Part shown: positions 26,213-35,331 of the stretch, in pieces | Layout of the letters: each line of letters opens with the position of its first letter | Position numbering within the stretch: position 1 is the stretch's first letter | Assembly (NCBI RefSeq): GCF_037094495.1 | Contig: NZ_CP146612.1 | Coordinates: forward strand, 124,001 to 188,000 | DNA: 64,000 bases | Direction of reading: 5' to 3' | Source: Dehalogenimonas sp. W | Lineage (GTDB): Bacteria; Chloroflexota; Dehalococcoidia; Dehalococcoidales; Dehalococcoidaceae | The notes under the pieces: generated by a model | What the model was told of the DNA's origin: nothing | The model's database searches: none | The model's input: only the letters and a program-made list of their open reading frames with translations | Position numbers and translations under genes: made by a program

Positions 26213-26249
26213 CCTATAATAGGGTGTTATAAATCCTATTTTAGGATTT
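26213..26249. promoter_or_regulatory. paired operator palindromes
   Basis: CCTATAATAGG (26213-26223) and AAATCCTATTTTAGGATTT (26231-26249), both with the half-site CCTAT/ATAGG or CCTA/TAGG. Their centres are 22 bp apart, two helical turns, just upstream of the 123-residue gene. This suits cooperative binding of a dimeric repressor. Confidence 0.5.
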
Positions 26250-26606
26250 TCCCGTAGTAGATGTCAAATCTTCAAAAGTGTTGTGGGGTGCAACGCGTGA
26301 GGTATGCGTTACTGTTTTGAACGGCTGAACTCTTGAATCTTTATATCGTCACTTCACCCCCACCAAAGGGGACGATACCGAGAACTATTCAGCAGTGTAG
26401 TGTAGGGTCTTTTCAACAACCTTTCTTTGGCTGACTCAAGCCGATGCCCAACGGCAACAAAGTTCGAATCCAGTCTGCTAGCCCAATCTGTTTAAAATCT
26501 AGGACTTTTAGGGATGAGTTAGCTTTAATCGTTTAGATTCGAATGCAGCGTCTTTGAGATAAATTCCCATGCGCCGGGAGAAAACTTCTAACTGTCTCGC
26601 TATATT
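26250..26606. other. intergenic region holding one copy of a tRNA-3'-end-like repeat
   Basis: No gene. 26349-26440 is similar to 47093-47185 (see repeats). At 26462-26475 AAGTTCGAATCCAG looks like an isolated tRNA T-loop. Confidence 0.45.
26349..26440. repeat. diverged repeat, copy 1
   Basis: TCACTTCA, then ACCAAAGGGGACGATACC (26362-26379) and GCAGTGTA are shared with copy 2 at 47093-47185, the 18-mer being identical. A weaker third copy, CTCCACCAAAGGAGAC, lies at about 49699-49714. The ...CACCA-AAG core looks like the acceptor end of a tRNA or tmRNA followed by flank, as left by integrations at such genes. Confidence 0.55.
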
Positions 26607-29546
26607 TTATTTGGTTTTTGTTACGCGTGAATACCTTTGACTTCTCTTCTCAAATGCAATATTCCCACCGTCCAGTTCCAACAGGTGCTCTACAATATCT
26701 ACATCCTCGAGAGAACCGCAGCACCCCTTTTCGGATTTCTTCTGGCTCTCTCTGATTTTCTGCTCCATGTATAGCACCTGCTCGCTGTCGGCTAACACTG
26801 GTATGTTAGGAACATGTGTTACGAATATTAGTTGTCTCTCCGACTTAACCTTACGTATTTGCTCGACCAATTCATGAGTTATCAAGCCGGGACCCAATTC
26901 GTCCTCAGGTTGATCTATGATTAGCGGCAATCCCTTTGGCACCATAGCCACAGATATTAGTGCAAGCGCCTGTTCTCCTCCAGATAGCCCCGAATCGACT
27001 GGGGTATATTCCGTATCTCCTTCTCTTTGGTAACTTATGACAAATCTGTCATCCAGTAGGCACTCCTCCAACTGCAATATGTCTGCATCATTCATGCAAA
27101 ACAGCACGGTCTCTGTATTAGGAGTAACTCCTACGCATTTGTCTGTCACCCCTTTGCTAACACGCCCCCTCACGAGGTCAGCTAATTCTTTGGGGGACAG
27201 GCCGTCGGTCACAAGAGTCAACTGGTCTTCTTTGTGCGAAATCCTTACAGCCACGCTCGTCAGGCGGTCTACGATTTCTGTCAGTTTGCCCCTGTATCCT
27301 GTTCTTTCTACATTGATTATCAATTCAGCTTTAATAGTGGATGCTGAGCCTCTTGAGATCATCTCGACCACCATTTGCCGCTTTTTCTTAATCTCGCTCC
27401 ACCTGTCACCAAATCTTTGCAGAAGCGCTTTGCGTTGTTTGAAAAGTCCCGCAATCTCTTTCTCCGCTTGCTCAAATTCCCTTTTTTGGTCCAGCAATCC
27501 TGCAAGAGTTTTGCGTCTTTCCGTAATGTGATCTATTAGCCCGTCACCTACAGCTCTCGCATCCCCAGGTTTCACCGCTTTCTTGATCTTTTCATCCAAT
27601 TCATCAGATCGTGCTTTTCTCAGATTTTCTAGCCCTGACAAACCCTCAATGCCCTTGGTGATAGCAGTACTCCCATACAAAGTACTTTCTTTCAGCTTCT
27701 TGACTGTTGTCTCGAATATCTCTGATGCCCGCATTGAGTAATCCGACGGCGATGCAGACTCCGGCTTGAATTCAGTGCCCTTCATCGCATTTTCCCCTAC
27801 TACCACTTCAACAGGCTTGTCCTCCGCAAACTCAATCTGCGGCACCAAATTACCTGGTTTCCACCTGGGCTCAAGACGTAGCAACTCCTTCTTACACCCA
27901 TCTATCTTCAGTTCCTCCTCAGCCCAGAGTTTCTTTTCAACGACTGCTGGAGATGTACTCAACTGCTCAAGTTCTTCTATCTCTTTCTGCAACTGGTCAA
28001 TCCCCGAAGCTGCTTCCTTCAACTCATCCCTTCTTTTCAGTTTGCCTACAATGCTTTCACGGTTATCCTTAAGCTCACCCTTGACGGTTTTAGCCCCATT
28101 CAGCTCTAACAATTCCACGTCCCGCTTTGCCAGGTCGATTCCGCCAAGTGAGTCAACAATATTCATCTGTTGGTCAGCATTTTCCTTGATTTTCGTCACT
28201 TCGCCTTGGGGGTAGACTTCAATGGGGAACACTTCACGCACGTCCCGACCACTATCGCGCTTGAATTCAGATCCATTCCATAGCAGATACACTTCGGGGG
28301 TGCCAGTTATCTGAAATGCCGGCTTCGCACTTTTGCCAAGCTTAGTCCAGGTAAATACTCTTGTGACGGCATAGAACTTCTCTCTGATAGACAGATACAA
28401 GGTCACGTCTCCGCCATCTCCAATAAATGCCTTCATCCTATCCGTAAACTTGGCTAGTTTATCCGGGTCGCTCGGAACTGCATTCAAAGCAAATCTGATA
28501 CAATCCAATAACGCAGATTTTCCAGCATAATTACGCCCAATGATGCTGTTTTGATTTGGGCTTAACGCCACCTTTAATCCGTCCAACATAGCTCCATTAA
28601 CAGAAATCCCGATGATGTGTGGATGTGAGTAAGCCGTTCGGCTGGGATCCGTAAAGAAGAAGCCCTCCCGGAATTCTAGCCTACCCTCCTTGTCGTGGAT
28701 TTCGGTGATCTCGTGGCACACACGTAATTCAGGCTCATAAATGACTTGCTGAACGCCCTCAAGGCTCGGCTTCGTCATCTTAATCCACGTCACCTTTTCT
28801 TCGAAGTCATCCAAACGGTGACAATCTGATACGTTTACGAATCCGAAAGAATTTGTAATGACACTCGTGTCCATGTTCTTATACAGCAACCGCACTGAAC
28901 CCCCAGCCTCGCTCACCTTCTTTATACTTCCAGAAGGTGCTGCTAATATCCGGATGAGTCGGTTATTCAAGACTTCGTTGCGCGACCTGAATCCCTTAAA
29001 TCCCCAAAGCCCATCTGAATTATCTACGTGCGGTCCTACAACTATTCCGCCCAACGAGTCGATCTCCTCGAATACCTCTTGAATAGTGTGCGGTGATTTG
29101 GCACTTAGAAACCGACCGACCTTGTCTTCCTTTTCACCTTTGCCAGACATTCCGAGCCGGCTCAACATAAGCTCAATCTTCCCCAAGTCCGCAGACTCGT
29201 CGAAAATCCCAACTACGTGCGGCCCTTCATAGGTTGTTATTTCAACACCGGGGAGAATATGAATCCTGCTTGTGCCCGCTTTACGCGCCGCAGCCGCTAA
29301 TTCAATCAGCCGTCCGCACCAAGAGACGCAATTGTGGTCTGTAATCGCTACTAAATCAAGAGAGGTTTTGCTCAACGCTTCGAAGTAGTCCGCTACGCTC
29401 ACACTTCTGGCTTTCCTAGTCTGCCCCTCAACCGCATCCCAGTCCCATGGCGTCGCGGGAGTGTGAAGATGCAGATTCGTCTTCACGAATCTAGCCCCAC
29501 CCGGAGAATCCAAGAATATTTTCAGTTCTGATATTGAGACAGGCAT
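26607..29546 (-). CDS. PHP-domain/SMC-like ATPase (TrlF type)
   Basis: 979 residues. The N-terminal PHP phosphoesterase (about 20-270) has metal ligands in NLHLHTP, ITDHN, GVEITTYEGPHVVG and VVGPHVD. An SMC/ABC-type ATPase follows: Walker A GRNYAGKSALLD near 340, a long coiled coil (about 490-730), the signature SGLSGGEQALAL and Walker B PLIIDQPEDEL near 890, then FVTHVPNIPVL. This is the PHP-AAA fusion called TrlF, often in defence islands; the PHP part probably hydrolyses a phosphodiester in nucleic acid or nucleotide under ATPase control. It lies 122 bases after the type III res gene on the same strand and may act with it. Confidence 0.85.
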   Translation of the reverse strand: MPVSISELKIFLDSPGGARFVKTNLHLHTPATPWDWDAVEGQTRKARSVSVADYFEALSKTSLDLVAITDHNCVSWCGRLIELAAAARKAGTSRIHILPGVEITTYEGPHVVGIFDESADLGKIELMLSRLGMSGKGEKEDKVGRFLSAKSPHTIQEVFEEIDSLGGIVVGPHVDNSDGLWGFKGFRSRNEVLNNRLIRILAAPSGSIKKVSEAGGSVRLLYKNMDTSVITNSFGFVNVSDCHRLDDFEEKVTWIKMTKPSLEGVQQVIYEPELRVCHEITEIHDKEGRLEFREGFFFTDPSRTAYSHPHIIGISVNGAMLDGLKVALSPNQNSIIGRNYAGKSALLDCIRFALNAVPSDPDKLAKFTDRMKAFIGDGGDVTLYLSIREKFYAVTRVFTWTKLGKSAKPAFQITGTPEVYLLWNGSEFKRDSGRDVREVFPIEVYPQGEVTKIKENADQQMNIVDSLGGIDLAKRDVELLELNGAKTVKGELKDNRESIVGKLKRRDELKEAASGIDQLQKEIEELEQLSTSPAVVEKKLWAEEELKIDGCKKELLRLEPRWKPGNLVPQIEFAEDKPVEVVVGENAMKGTEFKPESASPSDYSMRASEIFETTVKKLKESTLYGSTAITKGIEGLSGLENLRKARSDELDEKIKKAVKPGDARAVGDGLIDHITERRKTLAGLLDQKREFEQAEKEIAGLFKQRKALLQRFGDRWSEIKKKRQMVVEMISRGSASTIKAELIINVERTGYRGKLTEIVDRLTSVAVRISHKEDQLTLVTDGLSPKELADLVRGRVSKGVTDKCVGVTPNTETVLFCMNDADILQLEECLLDDRFVISYQREGDTEYTPVDSGLSGGEQALALISVAMVPKGLPLIIDQPEDELGPGLITHELVEQIRKVKSERQLIFVTHVPNIPVLADSEQVLYMEQKIRESQKKSEKGCCGSLEDVDIVEHLLELDGGNIAFEKRSQRYSRVTKTK

Positions 29547-29668
29547 CTCTCCCCCCGTTCGTCGAACTTTATACTAACCAACCGTGCTCGGTTCCGATTC
29601 ATTTATAACAGGCTTGCGACCCAGTCGGTGCTTTCCAAACAATAGATCCAATGTGGCAGCTTGGGCCT

Positions 29669-32600
29669 TCAATTGTTTGCCCCTCCCATGCCGACAATCT
29701 CCATCAGCTTCCCGTAGCTGGTTACCACGTCGTATTTCACGTGCTCCGGATCAACCTTGCGGTTGACCTCTGCGAAAAACTTGCGGGCGCATTCGATTTT
29801 CGTATCCTCAATTGCACGCAGCTGCATGCTGGACATGGAGCCTTTGGTCTCGGCGACGAAATAGATGTGTTTAACCGAGCCTTCCTTAAAGGAAATGGCC
29901 CAGTCCGGGTTATAGTCGCCAACTGGGGTAGGAATCAGGAACCCCCTTGGAAGCTTTGCGTAGACAACCACCTCGGCGCTGGAATCTAGCTCTTTCACAA
30001 ACTCTCGTTCAACCTTGGAGTCGGTAATCACGTAGTCGTAAATGTGATGCTTCAGCTTCTCGCTGGCTTTGGTGAAGTCTTGCTTGCTTTGACCGGCAGT
30101 GAAAATATCGGTATCGTGGGTCTCGGCGATGCTGTCGTAGCTCAGCTTTTCAATAATGATTGTGGCCTTCTGCTCGTTGATAAGCCGTGAGCTTTCAGCA
30201 ATGAAATGCTCCGGGTTCTGTTTGAATTGCTTGAACACCACCGCCTGAACGCCGCTCAATACCTCTGCGATAGTCTTTCTTGTCAGTTGGGTGTTTTCGG
30301 CAATTTTGCCGAGTAGGTCATAGGTAACCATGGAATGGATTGACGCTTTATGGGTTTCGACCGAAGTATTGGTCAGAGCAAATCCATCGCCGTTTCTGAG
30401 TTGGGCATCAGTAATCTGCTCACCCTGAACGCCACTTTGGATGGTGTACTGCAGTGGAGTTACCCTCAGTTCTTTGTCCAGAGCCCAGATGCTGTTTCGG
30501 ATGAGTTCACTGGAATCGAATTCCACACGGTAGACCGCCTTCTGATTGATGCGGCTCCAGAGCGCCTTGAACTCTTTCTTCTCAAAGTTGGCATTCAGTG
30601 GATTGGTTTTCGGCTTGCGGTCATCGCCCAAGTCAGGTAGCTGGGATTCGCTGAAGACGCTATCAATAAGGGCGTATATCTGCTTTGTATGAGGGGCCAG
30701 ATCAGGAGGAAGGGTTGCCAGGGTACCGTTGGCTTTTGCCTCGTGGTAAGCCTCGGCAACTTGGTCCACGTCATCGGTATAGTCGTTCTTGAGCAAGTAC
30801 TTGTAAATTTGCTTGGCCATGACCGGAGTAATTTCCACTGTCCCAGTTTCCGTAGTGATGACTTTCGAAGTGAAGTAGGCCTCATCCGCCTTGCGGGGGC
30901 GCGCAGAGAGTGAGTCGGCGATCTCGCGCTGAAGGTTTCCGACAAAGTCCTTATAGCTCTCGCTGGCAACAACGGTCAGGATATTCACATCATGAACCGT
31001 CGCCGGGTTGTCCATGCGGTCTCCAAGCTGGTTGACGCTAATCCGCAATCCCCGGCCAACTTCCTGGCGGCGCGAGATCGTGTTGTCGCTATGTTTCAGC
31101 ATGCACATAACGAAGACATTGGGATTGTCCCAGCCTTCACGCAAGGCTGAATGCGAGAAGATGAACCGGACCGGTTCCGCGAAAGAAAGCAGCCGTTCTT
31201 TATTTTTCAAGATCAAATCATAGGCATCGACGTCATCGGAAAGCCCGGCATCCTCTCCGCGCGTTTTAAAGGTCGGGTCGGCGAGCTTCTTCGTTTTCTT
31301 GTCGATGGAAAAATACCCATCATGGGTGCGGCTAACCTGAATACCGTCAAGATATTTCTGGTATCTGCCACCGTCCAAAGGGAGTTGACTCAAGAATTCA
31401 GATTTGAGTTGTTCGTACTCTTCTTCAAATATCCGCGCATACTCTCCTTTTTCATCGGCTTGGTCGTAGTCTCGGTATTTAGCGACCTCATCGATGAAGA
31501 AAAGGGACAGCACCTTGATCTCCTGAGCAAAGAGACCCCGCTCTTTCTCAAGATGTGCCTTAATCGCTTCCCTGATCTGAATCCGACGGATGGTTTTCTC
31601 CGTAATGTCGCCGGCCGCATCGCCCGCATTCAGAACCTGGCCATTGGTGAACTCGACCATGTCCCTGCTGGCGTCGATCTGGGCGATGACAAAGCCGCGA
31701 TATTGATCCAGCTCGTTTGATTCAACGAATAGATCCTTGCCTCGCTCCAGCCGCTTGATGACTCGTTTGATTCCATCTCCCTGGCGCATTTCCATCTCAA
31801 TCCGCGCAACCGGTGCTTTCTTGGAGATTTCGATGGACTCCAGATAAAGATAGGCGTTAGTGCCCGCCAGACCTTTTACGGCGATGCCGCGTACCGCGAT
31901 CTTCTTCACCAGCTTCTGGTTAAAGGCGTCTAGGGCGTCAAGGCGATGAATTTTGTTGTACGTAGTCCGGTGGGTGGCCGAGTAACGCAGGATCACTAGA
32001 GGTTTAAACTTGGCCAGTGCCTCCAGCGTCTTTTGGCCTTCCATCTTCTGAGGTTCATCCAGGATCAGGATGGGTCGGTTGCTACTGATCACATCAATAG
32101 GCTTACGCGACTGGAAATCGTCCAACTCGTCGTAGATGCGGCGGTTATCCGCTCCCGTGGCATTGAACGCCTGGATATTGATGACCATGACGTTGATGCC
32201 TGCATCGGAGGAGAAGCCTTCCAGGTGGTGCAGCTGCTTGGAGTTGTAAGCGAAAAAACGGACCTTCTTGCCGTAGCTCTCGGTAAAATGCTCGGCGGTG
32301 ATTTCCAGTGACTTGAGCACCCCTTCGCGGATGGCGATACTGGGCACCACCACAATGAACTTGGTCCAGCCGTACCGCTTGTTCATCTCAAAAACGGTCT
32401 TGATGTAGCAGTAAGTCTTGCCGGTACCGGTTTCCATTTCCACATCAAGATTGACCTTGCATCCGGCGCTGGATGTAAGCTTGTCGGACAGAGTCAGGTT
32501 CTGCCGCCGCTGTACGGCCCGGATATTGGTAAGCAACCGAGCATCGGTCAGCTGAAGATCGGAGTTCTTAAAGCCGGTCTGTTCAACATCCATGCCCGGC

Positions 32601-32749
32601 AATACTGGCCTGTGTGCCAGTAGCTTGTTGTTCATGCCGGGATCAATTCGGTACGCGATACCCGAGGTATTCACCTGTCCCGCAAAACAGTCAACTACAG
32701 ATTCAACCGCGCTGGTCTGGTAGGGCTGGACTTTGAACTTAAGTTTCAT
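29669..32749 (-). CDS. res: type III restriction enzyme, Res subunit (helicase-nuclease)
   Basis: 1026 residues. The SF2 helicase core has motif [13 protein letters not shown] near residue 107, motif II ILDEPQK (a DEPQ box, typical of Res) and SATHR. Motif VI-type VGRGLRI is near 590. The C-terminal PD-(D/E)xK nuclease is seen in [12 protein letters not shown] ... [10 protein letters not shown] near 960-990 (D, then E-x-K). It cleaves DNA after ATP-driven communication between two unmethylated sites in complex with Mod. It starts 12 bases after the mod stop, so it is in the same operon. Confidence 0.93.
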   Translation of the reverse strand: MKLKFKVQPYQTSAVESVVDCFAGQVNTSGIAYRIDPGMNNKLLAHRPVLPGMDVEQTGFKNSDLQLTDARLLTNIRAVQRRQNLTLSDKLTSSAGCKVNLDVEMETGTGKTYCYIKTVFEMNKRYGWTKFIVVVPSIAIREGVLKSLEITAEHFTESYGKKVRFFAYNSKQLHHLEGFSSDAGINVMVINIQAFNATGADNRRIYDELDDFQSRKPIDVISSNRPILILDEPQKMEGQKTLEALAKFKPLVILRYSATHRTTYNKIHRLDALDAFNQKLVKKIAVRGIAVKGLAGTNAYLYLESIEISKKAPVARIEMEMRQGDGIKRVIKRLERGKDLFVESNELDQYRGFVIAQIDASRDMVEFTNGQVLNAGDAAGDITEKTIRRIQIREAIKAHLEKERGLFAQEIKVLSLFFIDEVAKYRDYDQADEKGEYARIFEEEYEQLKSEFLSQLPLDGGRYQKYLDGIQVSRTHDGYFSIDKKTKKLADPTFKTRGEDAGLSDDVDAYDLILKNKERLLSFAEPVRFIFSHSALREGWDNPNVFVMCMLKHSDNTISRRQEVGRGLRISVNQLGDRMDNPATVHDVNILTVVASESYKDFVGNLQREIADSLSARPRKADEAYFTSKVITTETGTVEITPVMAKQIYKYLLKNDYTDDVDQVAEAYHEAKANGTLATLPPDLAPHTKQIYALIDSVFSESQLPDLGDDRKPKTNPLNANFEKKEFKALWSRINQKAVYRVEFDSSELIRNSIWALDKELRVTPLQYTIQSGVQGEQITDAQLRNGDGFALTNTSVETHKASIHSMVTYDLLGKIAENTQLTRKTIAEVLSGVQAVVFKQFKQNPEHFIAESSRLINEQKATIIIEKLSYDSIAETHDTDIFTAGQSKQDFTKASEKLKHHIYDYVITDSKVEREFVKELDSSAEVVVYAKLPRGFLIPTPVGDYNPDWAISFKEGSVKHIYFVAETKGSMSSMQLRAIEDTKIECARKFFAEVNRKVDPEHVKYDVVTSYGKLMEIVGMGGANN

Positions 32750-32761
32750 GCCAAGCCCTCC

Positions 32762-34621
32762 TTATATCGATTTCACTTCGGTGCTCGGAGACATCTGCTT
32801 GAAGATCTGCTCCACGTTGATCTTTACAGCGTCGGAAACAAAGCCGCTATCACGGAACACAACCCGCAACGGCTCAAACTTAGCCAGTTCCTTGACCAAG
32901 TCCTCGTTCACGCCGGTATCAAAGCAGGCGATGAGGTCGTATGGCGGTTGGTTTACGAAGAGGACGGTTTTGTCCTGGATGGTCTCTCTTCGGATAGGTA
33001 AAGAAAGATCCACGCCCCAGTCCAATAACACCTGGAAGAGCAGGTCTTCAGGATTGCGATCAGGCTTGATATTACCGGTAAAGATTTTCAGCTGAGCTTG
33101 CTCTATTGAGTCTGGAGTGTAGTAGACGTCGGCCATGTTAGATGAATCCACCTTGAGTACGCGGAAGCCGATATCCTTGTTCCACGCTTCATGGCATTCG
33201 CCTTCTAGAATCTTCTCGCCAGCCCGGCGGATACGATCCTTACTTATCTCGGTAATGGTGTTGTATCCAGCCTTGAAGGACTCAGACTTTTCATCGCAAG
33301 GTTCAGGGATCTGTACCAAGATGAATTTGCGTTTGGCTCCGTCTATCGCATTGAGTTGCATTACAGCATCGGCAGTGGTTGCAGAACCTGCGAAAAAGTC
33401 GAGAACGATGTCGTCTGTCGTGCAACCACATAAATAACAAAGAGCCCTTATTAACAAGGTTGGCTTAGGATTTTCGAAAAATTTATCGAATCCGAAATAT
33501 GATTTAATTTCTTTTGCCGAATCGCTATTCGTTACTTCAGAATAAATTGATCTAAAAACTCTTCCTTCTGGTTGATACACCTTATGTTGAACTGTCCATT
33601 GGTCATCTTTTCCGTGTATAATTCTAATCTGCCCTGAATCCTTTTTTTCTCGAAAAGATCTTTCTGAAACTTGCCATGTGCCATTTTTTATTATACTACC
33701 GTCAGGGCACTCAACATCATAGATAATTGGACTTTGTAAACCACCTCTATGCAAAGTGTCCCAGTAGAATATTCCTTGATAATCCTCCTCCTTGTATCTT
33801 TTCAAATAATCTTCATCATATGGGACTCGCCATTTTTTATCTTGGTGAACAACCGATTTTCCATAAATCATAATAAATTCATGGTCGACGGCGATAAATT
33901 TAGAGTCGTTTCCTCCCCCCTTCCTTTTTTGCCAGATCAAATCGCTAATGAAGTTATCAGACCCAAATATTTCATCACCAACTTTACGAACATTGTGAAC
34001 CTCATTCTCATCAATGCTTATAAAAATAACTCCATCATCCCGCAGTAGATTTCTAGCCAGTTTCAAACGCGGATATATCATGGAAAGCCAATCAGAATGG
34101 AACCGCCCATTGGCTTCGGTGTTTGCCACCAGCCGATTGCCTTCCTCATCCTTCTGATTCGACCGCTTCAGGAATTCACCTGAAGTTTCGGCAAAGTCGT
34201 CTTCGTATATGAAGTCATTCCCCGTGTTATAGGGAGGGTCAATGTAGATCATTTTGACCTTGCCGAGGTAGGTCTCTTGGATAAGTTTGAGCGCATCGAG
34301 GTTGTCACCCTCGATAAACAGGTTCTTCGTGGTGTCAAATCCCACGCTCTCTTCCCGACAGGGGCGCAGGGTCTTGGCAATTGGCGCGTTGGCGGTAATT
34401 AGTGCCTCGCGTTTGCCAGGCCAGTTGAGGTGGTAGCGCTCCTGCGGACCTTCTACGATGGATTCGGAAAGCTCCTGCCGTAACAAATCAAAATCCACAC
34501 CCAGCTTCAACCGGCCGGCTTCATCTTTGGCCTCGGTCACACAGCCGGGGAACAATTCGCGAATACGAGCGATGTTCTCCTGGGTCAGGTTCGGGGAGTG
34601 CATTTTCATCTTATCCATCAT
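32762..34621 (-). CDS. mod: type III DNA N6-adenine methyltransferase, Mod subunit
   Basis: 619 residues, beta-class methyltransferase. The catalytic DPPY motif is in MIYIDPPYNTGNDFIY near residue 135. The SAM-binding motif is in VLDFFAGSATTADAV near 400. Between them (about 190-395) lies the target-recognition domain; this part of the gene (about 33440-34070) is visibly more AT-rich than both ends, suggesting TRD replacement by recombination. Mod sets the recognition site for both methylation and Res cleavage. Its ATG overlaps the DUF4391 stop by 4 bases. Confidence 0.95.
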   Translation of the reverse strand: MMDKMKMHSPNLTQENIARIRELFPGCVTEAKDEAGRLKLGVDFDLLRQELSESIVEGPQERYHLNWPGKREALITANAPIAKTLRPCREESVGFDTTKNLFIEGDNLDALKLIQETYLGKVKMIYIDPPYNTGNDFIYEDDFAETSGEFLKRSNQKDEEGNRLVANTEANGRFHSDWLSMIYPRLKLARNLLRDDGVIFISIDENEVHNVRKVGDEIFGSDNFISDLIWQKRKGGGNDSKFIAVDHEFIMIYGKSVVHQDKKWRVPYDEDYLKRYKEEDYQGIFYWDTLHRGGLQSPIIYDVECPDGSIIKNGTWQVSERSFREKKDSGQIRIIHGKDDQWTVQHKVYQPEGRVFRSIYSEVTNSDSAKEIKSYFGFDKFFENPKPTLLIRALCYLCGCTTDDIVLDFFAGSATTADAVMQLNAIDGAKRKFILVQIPEPCDEKSESFKAGYNTITEISKDRIRRAGEKILEGECHEAWNKDIGFRVLKVDSSNMADVYYTPDSIEQAQLKIFTGNIKPDRNPEDLLFQVLLDWGVDLSLPIRRETIQDKTVLFVNQPPYDLIACFDTGVNEDLVKELAKFEPLRVVFRDSGFVSDAVKINVEQIFKQMSPSTEVKSI

Positions 34622-35331
34622 GTCCGTCCTTTAAGCGTGACTAGCGCTCCGTGTAAACTAAGCGGATGGGTTAGCTTTTTAAGTTCTTGTTTCAGGTCAC
34701 GCAGTTCTGCGTTGATCGCGACTTTGCGGTTGAATTGTTTTTCTTTACGTAGCCTTATCTTGCATCGTTCCAGCTCTCGTTGTTTGAGTCGAATAAGTTC
34801 TATTCTTTCCACCCACGCCGGAAAACCTTCAGCCGGCCGTTGCGGAAATGGCATCAGGGGTGTTAGCAAATGGCCGTAAAGGGCCTCGAGGTCGAAAACC
34901 AACGGCAGGGACTTGCGTGGCGTATCGCTGGGTGCCCAGTCACCATCGAAATATTCGCTGATGACCCACCCCGCAGAATTCGCTTCACTCGGCCGCTTAA
35001 AGGCAGCAACAGCTTTTACTTTGCCGTCGAACCGAAGCTCAAAGAGGATCGGAAAGGGAATGGCATAGTCAATGCAGCGCAACACTTCGGGTTTGAGTTC
35101 GCCATCTTTAAGGGCAATGCTGAAAACCTGAATCTCTGGAACAGACAGAGTGCCTTTGATATTGATGGTTTCCGGGGCGAGCTTATATTGCCAGGCGATC
35201 TGCTCCACCTGCCGGACAAAAAGCTCCTTTATCGCCGAGCTTGGGTGGGCATGCTCATAGATCTTGTTCTTGGGCAGCACACGACCAAAGGCGGCATTCC
35301 TCGGGTATTCGAAAAGCGTTGTCGTCGTCAT
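34618..35331 (-). CDS. DUF4391 domain protein
   Basis: 237 residues. The N-terminal half has NAAFGRVLPKNKIYEHAHPSSAIKELFVRQVEQIAWQYKLAPETINI followed by a PFPILFELRFDGKVKAVAAFKRP block, the conserved core of DUF4391, and the C-terminus is a Lys/Arg/Glu-rich helical tail. F-E-L-R ... K-A-V-A-A-F-K resembles the strands of a nuclease-like fold, but no catalytic residues can be assigned. The gene is coupled on both sides by 4-base ATGA overlaps, with the helicase upstream and mod downstream, so it is an integral part of this system. Confidence 0.88.
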   Translation of the reverse strand: MTTTTLFEYPRNAAFGRVLPKNKIYEHAHPSSAIKELFVRQVEQIAWQYKLAPETINIKGTLSVPEIQVFSIALKDGELKPEVLRCIDYAIPFPILFELRFDGKVKAVAAFKRPSEANSAGWVISEYFDGDWAPSDTPRKSLPLVFDLEALYGHLLTPLMPFPQRPAEGFPAWVERIELIRLKQRELERCKIRLRKEKQFNRKVAINAELRDLKQELKKLTHPLSLHGALVTLKGRT

